Assembly (NCBI RefSeq): GCF_020215665.1
Contig: NZ_CP084061.1
Coordinates: 6,050,501-6,114,500 of the forward strand
From: Blautia parvula
GTDB taxonomy: Bacteria > Bacillota > Clostridia > Lachnospirales > Lachnospiraceae
Length of the DNA stretch: 64,000 nt
Direction: 5' to 3'
This document shows positions 43,069-51,322 of the stretch, one piece after another. Under the pieces are notes generated by a model. The model was not told the origin of the DNA. It was given only the letters and a program-made list of their open reading frames with translations, and searched no databases. The position numbers and the translations under genes were made by a program. Positions within the stretch are counted from its first letter, which is position 1, and every line of letters begins with the position of its first letter.

Positions 43069-43920
43069 ATGAAAGCATATGAACTAGGCCTGTATGAAAA
43101 GGCGATGCCTTCCGCTTTGACCTGGAAAGAAAAACTGACTGCGGCGAAAGAAGCGGGGTTTGACTATGTGGAAATGAGTATTGACGCGACGGAGGAAAAG
43201 ATTTCGCGCGTCGATATGGGACGGGAGGAAAAATTTTCACTAATTCGGGATATGTACGACTGCAACATTCCAGTAAGGACGATGTGCGTGAGTGCGCTAA
43301 CAAAGTATTCTCTAGGAAATCCGGATGATAAGGTGGCGTGTCGGGGTGTTGAGATTGCGGAAAAATCAATACAGATGGCTTCGGATATCGGCGTGCGGGT
43401 GGTGATGATTCCGGGATACGACGTCTATTATGAGCCATCGGATGAGAGCACTAAAAAAAGATATTTAGCTAACCTGAAAAAAGTTGTAGCTTTTGCGGAA
43501 AAGGTAGGAGTGCAGCTGGGGCTGGAAACCATGGAAAATGATTTTATGAACACGGTGGAGAAGGCGATGAAATATGTGGTGCTCTGTCGGTCGAATTATC
43601 TGAAAATTTATCCGGATATCGGAAATATCACTAATGCGGCCAAGCTGTATAAAATGGATGTACTGGAGGATCTGCAGCTGGGGGAGGGAAATATCATCTC
43701 GATGCATTTGAAGGAGACGTTTCCGGGTAAGTTCAGGGAAGTGCCCTACGGAGAGGGACAGGTGGATTTTGAGGCGGCAATCCGCAAGGCCTGGGAGATG
43801 GGTGTGCGCAGATATGTGGCGGAATTCTGGTATATGGGGCAGCAAAACTGGAGAGAGGAGCTGAAAAAAGCTTACGATAAAATGTCTACAATTTTAAATC
43901 AACAGGAGGGTATCTTATGA
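43069..43920 (+). CDS. ulaE: L-ribulose/L-xylulose-5-phosphate 3-epimerase (UlaE family)
   Basis: 283 aa from ATG 43069 (GAGGGAG upstream). It interconverts L-xylulose-5-P and L-ribulose-5-P in ascorbate breakdown. LGLYEKAMP, GFDYVEMSIDATEEKISR, RVVMIPGYDVYYEPSDEST, YPDIGNITN and VPYGEGQVDF align along nearly the whole length with E. coli UlaE/SgbU as recalled, and the metal-binding Glu/Asp/His residues (LETME, PDIGN, SMHLKET, AEFW) are in place. Overlaps the next gene by 4 nt. Confidence 0.88.
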   Translation: MKAYELGLYEKAMPSALTWKEKLTAAKEAGFDYVEMSIDATEEKISRVDMGREEKFSLIRDMYDCNIPVRTMCVSALTKYSLGNPDDKVACRGVEIAEKSIQMASDIGVRVVMIPGYDVYYEPSDESTKKRYLANLKKVVAFAEKVGVQLGLETMENDFMNTVEKAMKYVVLCRSNYLKIYPDIGNITNAAKLYKMDVLEDLQLGEGNIISMHLKETFPGKFREVPYGEGQVDFEAAIRKAWEMGVRRYVAEFWYMGQQNWREELKKAYDKMSTILNQQEGIL

Positions 43921-44969
43921 GAGTCGAAAAAAAGGTGATTTCCAATCTGACAAAGTGCTATTCGATTGCACCGCTGGAATATCATGGGAATCGTCATCTG
44001 CTGGTGGCGGCGGAGAAAGTGGACCGGTGTCTGCTGTTTGATGAGGATGGAAATCAGGAGGATGTGGTGTGGGAGGAGCCGGGCGGAGTCATGACCATGG
44101 TTCAGGTTCCGGGAACGGACGGACAGTTTCTGGCAACGCAGAAATTTTATTCCCCTAATGATTCTAGAGAGGCGAAAATTGTAATTGTAACGCCGAAGGA
44201 GAAAGGGGATTGGGAAGTACAGACCCTGGTTGAGCTTCCGTTTGTACACCGGTTTGATATTTTGACTAGAAACGGTGTGCGTTATTTGATTGCCTGCGTG
44301 CTGAAATCGGATCATGAATACAAGGATGACTGGAGGTTCCCAGGTAAAGTGTACTCAGCAGTGCTGCCAGAAAATCTAAGTGGGTTTGATGACAAACATC
44401 AGCTGCAGTTGGAGGTATTAATGGATGGAATGTTGAAAAACCATGGTTATTATCGGGTGGAAGAGAAGGATGTTATGACAAGCGTAATTTCCTGCGACGG
44501 AGGTGTATATCAGTTTTATCCGCCAAAAGAAGCGGGAGAGTCCTGGAATATCGAAAAACTGATTGACGATGCGGCCAGCGACGCGGTACTGGTGGATTTT
44601 GACGGAGACGGAGAAAAAGAATTGGCGGTGATTGCAGCGTTTCATGGAGATAAGGTTCGCTTTTATAAGAAAAAAGACGAAAAATTCCAGCTGGAATACG
44701 AATTTGGGGAGAGCCGGAAATTTCTTCACGCTATTTACGGCGGTATGCTGTGTGGCAGGCCGGCGCTGATTACGGGCCATCGGAAAGGGGAAAGAGATTT
44801 GATGGTATTTACCTATGATCAGCAGGAGAAAACCTACAAAATGGACTATATTGACCGGGACTGCGGCTCCGCTAATGTGTACCATTTTCAAAAGGACGGG
44901 TATGACAAGCTGATATCCACAAATAGAGAGATTAACGAAGTGGCTCTCTACACGATTTATGAAGATTGA
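43917..44969 (+). CDS. FG-GAP-like beta-propeller protein, cytoplasmic
   Basis: 350 aa without signal peptide. Repeating WD/FG-GAP-like blades (LLVAAEKVDRCLLFDEDGN, AVLVDFDGDGEKELAVIAAF, ALITGHRKGERDLMVFTYD, DKLISTNREINEVALYTI) suggest a propeller with one calcium loop of type DFDGDGEKE. It is translationally coupled to ulaE (ATGA). I do not know a function; a sugar-acid lactonase- or aldolactone-binding-type propeller is possible given the context. Confidence 0.6.
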   Translation: MRVEKKVISNLTKCYSIAPLEYHGNRHLLVAAEKVDRCLLFDEDGNQEDVVWEEPGGVMTMVQVPGTDGQFLATQKFYSPNDSREAKIVIVTPKEKGDWEVQTLVELPFVHRFDILTRNGVRYLIACVLKSDHEYKDDWRFPGKVYSAVLPENLSGFDDKHQLQLEVLMDGMLKNHGYYRVEEKDVMTSVISCDGGVYQFYPPKEAGESWNIEKLIDDAASDAVLVDFDGDGEKELAVIAAFHGDKVRFYKKKDEKFQLEYEFGESRKFLHAIYGGMLCGRPALITGHRKGERDLMVFTYDQQEKTYKMDYIDRDCGSANVYHFQKDGYDKLISTNREINEVALYTIYED

Positions 44970-44995
44970 CGGAAGCAGGAGATGTTGGAGAAGAA

Positions 44996-46456
44996 ATGAA
45001 GATACTTGTTTTGGACGTTGGAACATCGAGTATGAGGGGAATTTTATATAACTGCGGCGGGACAAAGCTTTTGGAGGAGGCAAGTCCCTATTGTGCGAAG
45101 TATCTGCCGGGGGGACAGGTGCAGCAGGATGTCGCTGAGTGGGAAAATGCCATGTGGCAAATTTTGAGAAGTGCTGCGGAGAGGGCAAAAGCCAATGGAT
45201 GGACAATTGATGCGGTTTCCATGACGGCGCAGAGATCCTCTGTGATTGCGGCAGATGAAAAAATGCATCCGCTGCAACCGGCGATTATGTGGCAGGACAA
45301 GCGGACAACGGAGATTTGCAGCCGACTGGAACAGGAAAATGAGTGGGTCTTTTCCCGTTGCGGTTCCAGAATCAACCCGGTGTTTGCCGCTTCAAAAATG
45401 ACGTGGATTCGGGAAAATCAGCCTGGGATTTATGAGCGGACACACAAATTTCTGGTGATCTCGGATTATCTTTTATACCTTTTGACGGGGGAGTGCAAAA
45501 CGGATTATACTTATGGGAGCAGGACGCTGCTGATGGATCTTCGGAATAGGAGATGGGACGATCAGCTGCTGGAGCTGTTTGCGGTTGAGCGAGAAAAACT
45601 GTGTGAACTTACGGAGCCTGGGACGATTTTCGGAGTGCTGACGAAGGACGCCGCTGAGAGGACAGGACTGTTTCCAGGAACGCCTGTCATTTCAGCTGGA
45701 GGAGATCAGCAATGTGGAGCAATCGGACAGGGAGTGTTTTCTCAGGGGCGGACATCTATCACAGCGGGAACGGGGGGCTATATCATTACCGCGTCGGACG
45801 GGGTACCTTCGAATTTGGCTGCTGACATTACCTGTAATTGTTCTTCACTTCCGAATCAATATATTCTGGAAGCGGGAATGCTGACCTGCTGCTCCGCCTT
45901 TGACTGGTTTCGCAGGAATTTCTGTAAGGATTGGGATATTGAAAAAATAAGTGCGGCAGTGGAGGAAGTACCTCCGGGGGCGGAGGGCTTGATTTGCCTG
46001 CCGCTTTTTTCGGGGCGGGGCAATCCGGACTGGAACAACGCGGCGAGAGGGGTGTTTGGTAATGTTTCGCTGAATCACGAAAAGCGGCATTTTTTAAGGG
46101 CGCTTCTGGAAGGGGTCTGTTATGAATTCGCCAATGGACTTGGTGTGATACGGCGGTATGTAAAGGTGGCTGATGTTGCTTTAAACGGAGGGCTGTCCAA
46201 CAGCCGGGTGTTTGACCAGATGCTGTGCGACGTGCTGGGTATTCCTGTTGTCAAAAGGGGCGGGGCGGACGCTACTGCTCTGGGGGCACTGATTGTAGCG
46301 GCGCACGCGTTAGATCCTTCCTGCGAGCCGGAACAAATTTTTAACGAAGTACACAAAAAATCGGTCATTGCGCGGTTTGAGCCGGATGATAAGAACGAAA
46401 AGATCTATCGGGAAGGTCTTTTGAGAATGAACGACTGGTATCAAAAGATATATTGA
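44996..46456 (+). CDS. FGGY-family sugar kinase
   Basis: 486 aa from ATG 44996 (GGAGAAGAA upstream). ATP loop LDVGTSSMRGILYN, AGGDQQCGAIGQG and the C-terminal LNGGLSNSRVFDQMLCDVLG are FGGY hallmarks (xylulokinase, gluconokinase, fucokinase group). Since transport here is ABC-type and not PTS, this kinase is the candidate to phosphorylate the imported sugar or ascorbate-like lactone before UlaG. Exact substrate unknown. Confidence 0.92.
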   Translation: MKILVLDVGTSSMRGILYNCGGTKLLEEASPYCAKYLPGGQVQQDVAEWENAMWQILRSAAERAKANGWTIDAVSMTAQRSSVIAADEKMHPLQPAIMWQDKRTTEICSRLEQENEWVFSRCGSRINPVFAASKMTWIRENQPGIYERTHKFLVISDYLLYLLTGECKTDYTYGSRTLLMDLRNRRWDDQLLELFAVEREKLCELTEPGTIFGVLTKDAAERTGLFPGTPVISAGGDQQCGAIGQGVFSQGRTSITAGTGGYIITASDGVPSNLAADITCNCSSLPNQYILEAGMLTCCSAFDWFRRNFCKDWDIEKISAAVEEVPPGAEGLICLPLFSGRGNPDWNNAARGVFGNVSLNHEKRHFLRALLEGVCYEFANGLGVIRRYVKVADVALNGGLSNSRVFDQMLCDVLGIPVVKRGGADATALGALIVAAHALDPSCEPEQIFNEVHKKSVIARFEPDDKNEKIYREGLLRMNDWYQKIY

Positions 46457-46471
46457 TTATGGAGAAAAACT

Positions 46472-47083
46472 ATGCTGGATTTGGAAGGAAAAACAATGAA
46501 AACGGTGGATAAGGCAGCGGATATCGTGATCATCAATTTGCTGTTTATTCTGACAAGTCTGCCGGTGGTGACCATCGGAGCCTCTGCGTCCGCGATGTGT
46601 TATGTCATGCAGAGACTTTCGAAAAATGAGGAGGGGTATACGGCAAAGGATTATTTCAAGGCGTTTTGGCAGAATTTAAAAAAAGGAACGCAGCTGTGGC
46701 TTCTGATGCTGCCGGTATTGGTTTTGATGGTGTGGAACATATGGGCGCTGATGGTGAATTATCGGCTGTTTCCAGGATGGATTGTGGGGCTTACCGGGAT
46801 GGGAAGCTTGATTGTTTTGATGGTTATGCTATATATTTTTCCGCTGCAGGCCCATTTCGAGAACAGCATAGGAAATACGATTAAAAATGCAGTGACAGTC
46901 ATGTTGCTGAATCTGCCGAGATCGCTCCTAATGCTGCTGGTATTTTTTGCGCCGGCCGCAGCGGTGGCCATATCGTATTCCTCCCTGGTGGCTGTCCTGT
47001 TCTGTGGCTTTTCGCTTCCGGCGTATATCAGTTGTTTCTTATATCGAAAGATGTTTGAGCGAATGTCTGAAAAAGAGGGGTAG
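46472..47083 (+). CDS. YesL-type membrane protein (DUF624)
   Basis: 203 aa with about five to six hydrophobic segments. N-terminus ADIVIINLLFILTSLPVVTIGASASAMCYV is the DUF624 signature. Such proteins accompany sugar ABC transporters of the MalFG type in Firmicutes; role unproven. Last gene of the ulaE operon; a two-way terminator follows. Confidence 0.88.
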   Translation: MLDLEGKTMKTVDKAADIVIINLLFILTSLPVVTIGASASAMCYVMQRLSKNEEGYTAKDYFKAFWQNLKKGTQLWLLMLPVLVLMVWNIWALMVNYRLFPGWIVGLTGMGSLIVLMVMLYIFPLQAHFENSIGNTIKNAVTVMLLNLPRSLLMLLVFFAPAAAVAISYSSLVAVLFCGFSLPAYISCFLYRKMFERMSEKEG

Positions 47084-47092
47084 ACCAGACTC

Positions 47093-47140
47093 CGGGGGCT
47101 GTATTTGCCTGTCTGAGGCAGGGAGTGAATACAGTCCCCC
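47093..47140. terminator. Bidirectional terminator
   Basis: GGGGGCTGTATT/AATACAGTCCCCC hairpin between the convergent YesL and DeoR genes. Confidence 0.75.
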
Positions 47141-47145
47141 AGTGT

Positions 47146-47937
47146 TTAGGAAAGTTCTGCTTTATAGGGGACGGTGATAACCCGGATCCCCATGTTTTCA
47201 ATTGTAATGCGGTCTTTATCTCTGATATGGCTGTCAGTCACCAGTATGTCCACCTTATCAAGACCGCAGATGTGGAAGCTGTCTTCTCTTCCAATTTTAT
47301 AACTGGCGGCTATGATGATGACGGAACCTGTGGTCTGTTCAATCATTGCCTGGTTGATGATGGATTCCTCCAAAAGAGGACTGGTGACTCCACCGGAAAA
47401 GCTAATCCCTCTGACGCCGATAATGCACTTGGAGGCATAATTGCGTCTGAGTATATCTACGGCGTAAGGACCGGAGAGGCTGCTGCGCCCCGGAAGGATT
47501 TGACCTCCAGTCATCAGCAGGATTGTGTTTGGATTGATATTTCTTGATAACAGGCGGGCGTTGTTGGATATGATAGTGACGGGAAGGTCATCTATGTACT
47601 CCACCACATAAGAAGCGGTGGTGGAGCTGTTGATTAGAACAACCTCGTCTTTTTTGATTAGGTCGGCTGCCGCTCTGGCCAGAGCCCTTTGGCGTGTGAT
47701 GGAGAGATTAGAAGCTGCTGTTCCGTCTACAGCCGGGGGATCATAGATTTTTTTCGCGCCGCCGAAGGTGCGTTCGATTCTTCCCTCCAGAGCCAGTGCA
47801 TCCAGATCTTTGCGGATGGTTACGCTGGTGACGTTTAATATTTTTGCCAGCTCATTGACGCTGATTGTTCGGTTGGTGTCAATAAGAGAAATAATCTGAT
47901 CGCGTCGTTCGTTTATCGCAGTAATTGTATTTTTCAT
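47146..47937 (-). CDS. DeoR/GlpR-family sugar-phosphate-responsive repressor
   Basis: 263 aa. N-terminal HTH RRDQIISLIDTNRTISVNELAKI and TIRKDLDALALEGRIERTFGGA, C-terminal DeoR sensor domain (INSSTTASYVVEYI, GVRGISFSGGVTSPLLEE). It sits divergent to the ABC operon and convergent to the ulaE operon; both promoters carry AAACAATTAAAAA, so it likely represses both until a sugar phosphate accumulates. Confidence 0.92.
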   Translation of the reverse strand: MKNTITAINERRDQIISLIDTNRTISVNELAKILNVTSVTIRKDLDALALEGRIERTFGGAKKIYDPPAVDGTAASNLSITRQRALARAAADLIKKDEVVLINSSTTASYVVEYIDDLPVTIISNNARLLSRNINPNTILLMTGGQILPGRSSLSGPYAVDILRRNYASKCIIGVRGISFSGGVTSPLLEESIINQAMIEQTTGSVIIIAASYKIGREDSFHICGLDKVDILVTDSHIRDKDRITIENMGIRVITVPYKAELS

Positions 47938-47987
47938 CGTTCTGATATCCTTTCCAAAATACTGTTTCTTTATTTTATTTTACCATA

Positions 47988-48012
47988 AAACAATTAAAAA
48001 ACAAGTAAAAAA
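47988..48012. promoter_or_regulatory. Candidate DeoR operator
   Basis: AAACAATTAAAAA directly followed by ACAAGTAAAAAA, two similar half-sites in tandem, as common for DeoR/GlpR operators. The first 13 nt recur exactly at 42925-42937. Confidence 0.45.
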
Positions 48013-48082
48013 TGAAAAACAAGAAAAATACACAAATAAACTGCGCATTGTTTGTGTAAAACTCTGAAAAAGAAAATAAAAA

Positions 48083-48111
48083 TTGAAAAAAGAAAAAAAA
48101 TATGGTATAAA
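48083..48111 (+). promoter_or_regulatory. Promoter of the ABC/GH3/ulaG operon
   Basis: TTGAAA (48083-48088), 17-nt spacer, TATAAA (48106-48111), ~77 nt before the binding-protein start. Confidence 0.6.
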
Positions 48112-48187
48112 AGAAACATAAAGCATTTGCAAATGATTATTAGAAAATTAAAAAAGAAACTAAAAGAGGCAAAAGGAGGGCTTTATT

Positions 48188-49459
48188 ATGAAAAAGAAAC
48201 TGGTATCTATTTTGATGGCATCGCTTATGGCATTTTCCCTTGCGGCATGCGGAGGAGGAGACGACAAAGACAAGGATTCTTCCGGTAAGACGACGCTGAG
48301 GCTGGCACTTTGGGATTATGATGTGGATAAGGATATGTATGATCCGATTATCGAGGCGTTTGAGAAAGAGAACCAGGATATTGAGATTGAGATTGTAAGC
48401 AGTCCGAATGCGGATTACGAGACAAAACTGACGACGATGCTGTCCGGCGGAGATGATATCGATGTATTTTTCGCGAAATCTAATACCGCACTTCCGGGGC
48501 TTCAGGCGAAAGGGTACTGCATGAATCTATCCAACCTGTTGGAAGAAAATAAGTTTGATACGTCCAGCTACGGAACAGTTTTGGAGCAGCAGATGACCTT
48601 TGACGACAATGTATATGCGCTTCCGTTCAGAACAAATGACTGGGTACTGTTCTACAACAAGAATTTGTTTGACAAGGCGGGAATCGCTTATCCTACAGAC
48701 CAGATGACTTGGCAGGATGTAGGAAAACTGGCGAAAGAAGTGACGGAAAAATCGGCAGATGGAGTGTATGGCTACAGCTTCCAGCCGAAGGTAGGATTTA
48801 TTTTTCCGATGCTGGCAGGAACGATGGACGGATTTGATATCACCACGTCAGATCTTTCCTGTACTACAACCGCGCTGGATTGGATTCTGGATATGCAGGA
48901 AAGTGGAGCAATGGAGGAATATTCCGAGTCGGTTTCCATGAACAAGGATCAGACATATTTTTATAACGGAGAGTGGGCAATGATGTGGAACGGTTCCTGG
49001 TTTGTACAGAGCCTGAATCTGCAGGAAAATCTGGGTTTCGAGTGGGGAATTGTGAAATCCCCGTATTGGGAAGGAACCGAGAAGAATGGTTTCGTTACCT
49101 CTACACCGCTTTGCATTAACGCTTCTACAAAGCATGCGGAGGAGGCTTATAAATTCCTTACTTTTTCCTGCGGTGAGGAGGGAGCTTCCCTGCTGGCAAA
49201 AAGCAACCTCGTTCCGGGTTATATGAACGATACCGTTTTGGATTCCTACAAAGAAAATGTCGGTCTGGACGAGAGTTCTCTGAATGCGCTGATGGATAAT
49301 ACCACTTATAGCTTTGGCGAGCCGAACAATGTGTTCAGCGAGATTATCAGCGCGGGACAGAAAGAGATGGAACTGGTGCTGACGGGCAACGAGACGCCGG
49401 AGGATTTCGTAAAGAACTTCACGGAACAGAGAAAAGAACTGATTGACAACGCAGAATAA
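48188..49459 (+). CDS. ABC sugar-binding lipoprotein (family 1 solute-binding protein)
   Basis: 423 aa. MKKKLVSILMASLMAFSLAAC is a lipoprotein signal; mature Cys at ~21 followed by a GGGDDKD linker. Then the periplasmic-binding fold of the MalE/UgpB class (TLRLALWDYD, PFRTNDWVLFYNKNLFDKAG, WAMMWNGSWF). It captures the substrate outside the membrane for the two permeases downstream. A long hairpin lies between it and the permease gene. Confidence 0.93.
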   Translation: MKKKLVSILMASLMAFSLAACGGGDDKDKDSSGKTTLRLALWDYDVDKDMYDPIIEAFEKENQDIEIEIVSSPNADYETKLTTMLSGGDDIDVFFAKSNTALPGLQAKGYCMNLSNLLEENKFDTSSYGTVLEQQMTFDDNVYALPFRTNDWVLFYNKNLFDKAGIAYPTDQMTWQDVGKLAKEVTEKSADGVYGYSFQPKVGFIFPMLAGTMDGFDITTSDLSCTTTALDWILDMQESGAMEEYSESVSMNKDQTYFYNGEWAMMWNGSWFVQSLNLQENLGFEWGIVKSPYWEGTEKNGFVTSTPLCINASTKHAEEAYKFLTFSCGEEGASLLAKSNLVPGYMNDTVLDSYKENVGLDESSLNALMDNTTYSFGEPNNVFSEIISAGQKEMELVLTGNETPEDFVKNFTEQRKELIDNAE

Positions 49460-49471
49460 AAGATGACCTTT

Positions 49472-49519
49472 TACAGTAAATGTTCTTTGCACGAATGAGT
49501 GCTTAGAACATTTACTGTA
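49472..49519 (+). promoter_or_regulatory. Long perfect hairpin between binding-protein and permease genes
   Basis: TACAGTAAATGTTCT pairs perfectly with AGAACATTTACTGTA (15 bp), continued by GCAC/GTGC after a TT/TT internal loop. No T-run, so it is more likely a 3'-end stabiliser or processing site that raises binding-protein expression over permeases than a full terminator. Confidence 0.65.
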
Positions 49520-49559
49520 TATGGCGCAGGTACTGTCAATCATGAAAACGGAGACGATT

Positions 49560-50462
49560 ATGGAAAAAACAACATTGCAAAAAAGAAGCGCCGCGATTAT
49601 CCGAAGAAACAGGAAAAAGGCTTATTTATTTTTGCTTCCAAACTTCCTAGGCTTTTTTGTGTTTACGCTGATACCGGTAATTACCGCGCTGGTTTACAGT
49701 CTGACGGACTATGATGGAAATAACAGGATGAATTTTGTGGGGCTGAAAAACTTTTTACAGCTGTTTTCGGACAGCAGCTTTGTATTTTCCCTGCAGAACA
49801 CCTTGATTTATACGATCGTTACTGTGCCGCTGATTATTCTTTTGTCTCTGCTGGTATCCGTACTGATGAACAACGGGGTTAAGGGTGCGCCCATATATCG
49901 GGCGATTATGCTGTTCCCGCATATTGCTTCGATCGTGGCGGTTACTGTAGTATGGCAGTTTTTGTATAATGCCAAAAGCGGCCCGATCAATCAGATTTTG
50001 CAGACGTTTGGAGTTGATAATCCCCCCGCGTGGCTGTCGAATCAGAAAACCGCACTGATCGCGGTAATGATTATGATCGTTTGGAAGGGAATTGGATATT
50101 ATATGATCATTTATCTGGCTGGACTGAGAGGAATTCCGGCGGATCAGTACGAGGCGGCTACTGTGGACGGAGCAAACGCCTGGGAAAAACTGCGCTATGT
50201 GACCATACCGAATCTGAGACCGGTTACGTTCTACGCGACGATTATGTGCATCATCAATTCTTTCCAGGTATTCACCCCAATCTATGTAATGACAAAAGGA
50301 GGACCGGGAAGAGCGACCAGTGTTCTGGTTCTGAAGATTTATGAGGACGCTTTTGTAAACTACAAGTTTGGCTATGCTTCGGCAGAGGCGATGATTCTGT
50401 TTCTTCTGATTTTGATTGTGACATTGATTCAGTTCTATCACAACAAGAAGATGGAAGCATAG
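49560..50462 (+). CDS. ABC sugar permease, MalF/UgpA type
   Basis: 300 aa from ATG 49560 (GGAG six bases upstream); earlier in-frame starts at 49521 and 49542 lie against the hairpin. Six hydrophobic segments, and the EAA loop EAATVDGANAWEKLRYVTIPNLRP that contacts the ATPase. No ATPase gene is near; a shared MsmX-type ATPase elsewhere is expected. Confidence 0.92.
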   Translation: MEKTTLQKRSAAIIRRNRKKAYLFLLPNFLGFFVFTLIPVITALVYSLTDYDGNNRMNFVGLKNFLQLFSDSSFVFSLQNTLIYTIVTVPLIILLSLLVSVLMNNGVKGAPIYRAIMLFPHIASIVAVTVVWQFLYNAKSGPINQILQTFGVDNPPAWLSNQKTALIAVMIMIVWKGIGYYMIIYLAGLRGIPADQYEAATVDGANAWEKLRYVTIPNLRPVTFYATIMCIINSFQVFTPIYVMTKGGPGRATSVLVLKIYEDAFVNYKFGYASAEAMILFLLILIVTLIQFYHNKKMEA

Positions 50463-50474
50463 TAAGGAGACATT

Positions 50475-51311
50475 ATGAAGAAGACAAGTGGAAAGAAAAT
50501 AATCTTTGTAGTCATAAAGTATGCTGTGGTACTGCTGATTACAATTTCAATGGTGGTACCGTTTATCTGGATGCTGTCGGCCTCTTTCAAGACGAATCTG
50601 GAAGTGTTTGAATTTCCGATTCGGTGGATTCCGGAGACGATCCACTTCGAAAATTACACAAATGTGTGGGACGTGGCCAACTATCCCCGGATGTTTTTAA
50701 ACACCGTGAAGCTGACAGTCATCATCACCGTTCTTCAAATTCTCACATCGACGCTGGCGGCTTATGCGTTCAGTAAAATCTATTTTCCGGAGAGAAACGT
50801 GCTGTTTCTGACGTATCTGGCGACACTGATGGTTCCCTATCAGGTGGTGATGATTCCGCAGTTTTCCATCATCCGTCAGATGGGACTGACGAATACGCAC
50901 CTGGCGCTGATCATGATTCAGGCGTTTACGCCGATGGGAGTATTTCTGATCAAGCAGTTTTTCGATGGAATACCGGATGAACTGATTGAGGCGGCCAGAA
51001 TTGATGGACTCAGTGAGTTTGGTATTTACAGCAAAATGATGCTGCCGCTGTCAAAATCGGCCATCGTTTCGCTGGCGATTCTGACGATTACCGCAACCTG
51101 GAACGACTTTCTGGCTCCGTTGATTTACATCAGTGATAAGAATCTTTACACGATTCAACTGGGACTTCGAAATCTTTGTTCAGAGTATACGACCGAGTAT
51201 GGACAAATCATGGCCGCATCCGTGATGTCAGTGATTCCAATCTTTATTCTGTACTGCTTCTGTCAAAGGTTTTTTGAGGAAGGCATGGTTTCTGGAGCGG
51301 TGAAAGGATAG
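50475..51311 (+). CDS. ABC sugar permease, MalG/UgpE type
   Basis: 278 aa with six hydrophobic segments; EAA loop EAARIDGLSEFGIYSKMMLPLSKSA. N-terminal KYAVVLLITISMVVPFIWMLSASFK is typical of MalG permeases. 12 nt after its partner and 11 nt before the first GH3 gene. Confidence 0.93.
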   Translation: MKKTSGKKIIFVVIKYAVVLLITISMVVPFIWMLSASFKTNLEVFEFPIRWIPETIHFENYTNVWDVANYPRMFLNTVKLTVIITVLQILTSTLAAYAFSKIYFPERNVLFLTYLATLMVPYQVVMIPQFSIIRQMGLTNTHLALIMIQAFTPMGVFLIKQFFDGIPDELIEAARIDGLSEFGIYSKMMLPLSKSAIVSLAILTITATWNDFLAPLIYISDKNLYTIQLGLRNLCSEYTTEYGQIMAASVMSVIPIFILYCFCQRFFEEGMVSGAVKG

Positions 51312-51322
51312 GAGGATAGAGA

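Noticed and set aside
42950-43438. 162-codon minus-strand frame opposite the start of ulaE
   Set aside because: Low-complexity product (Ser/Phe-rich) caused by the purine-rich upstream region; ulaE on the other strand is secure.
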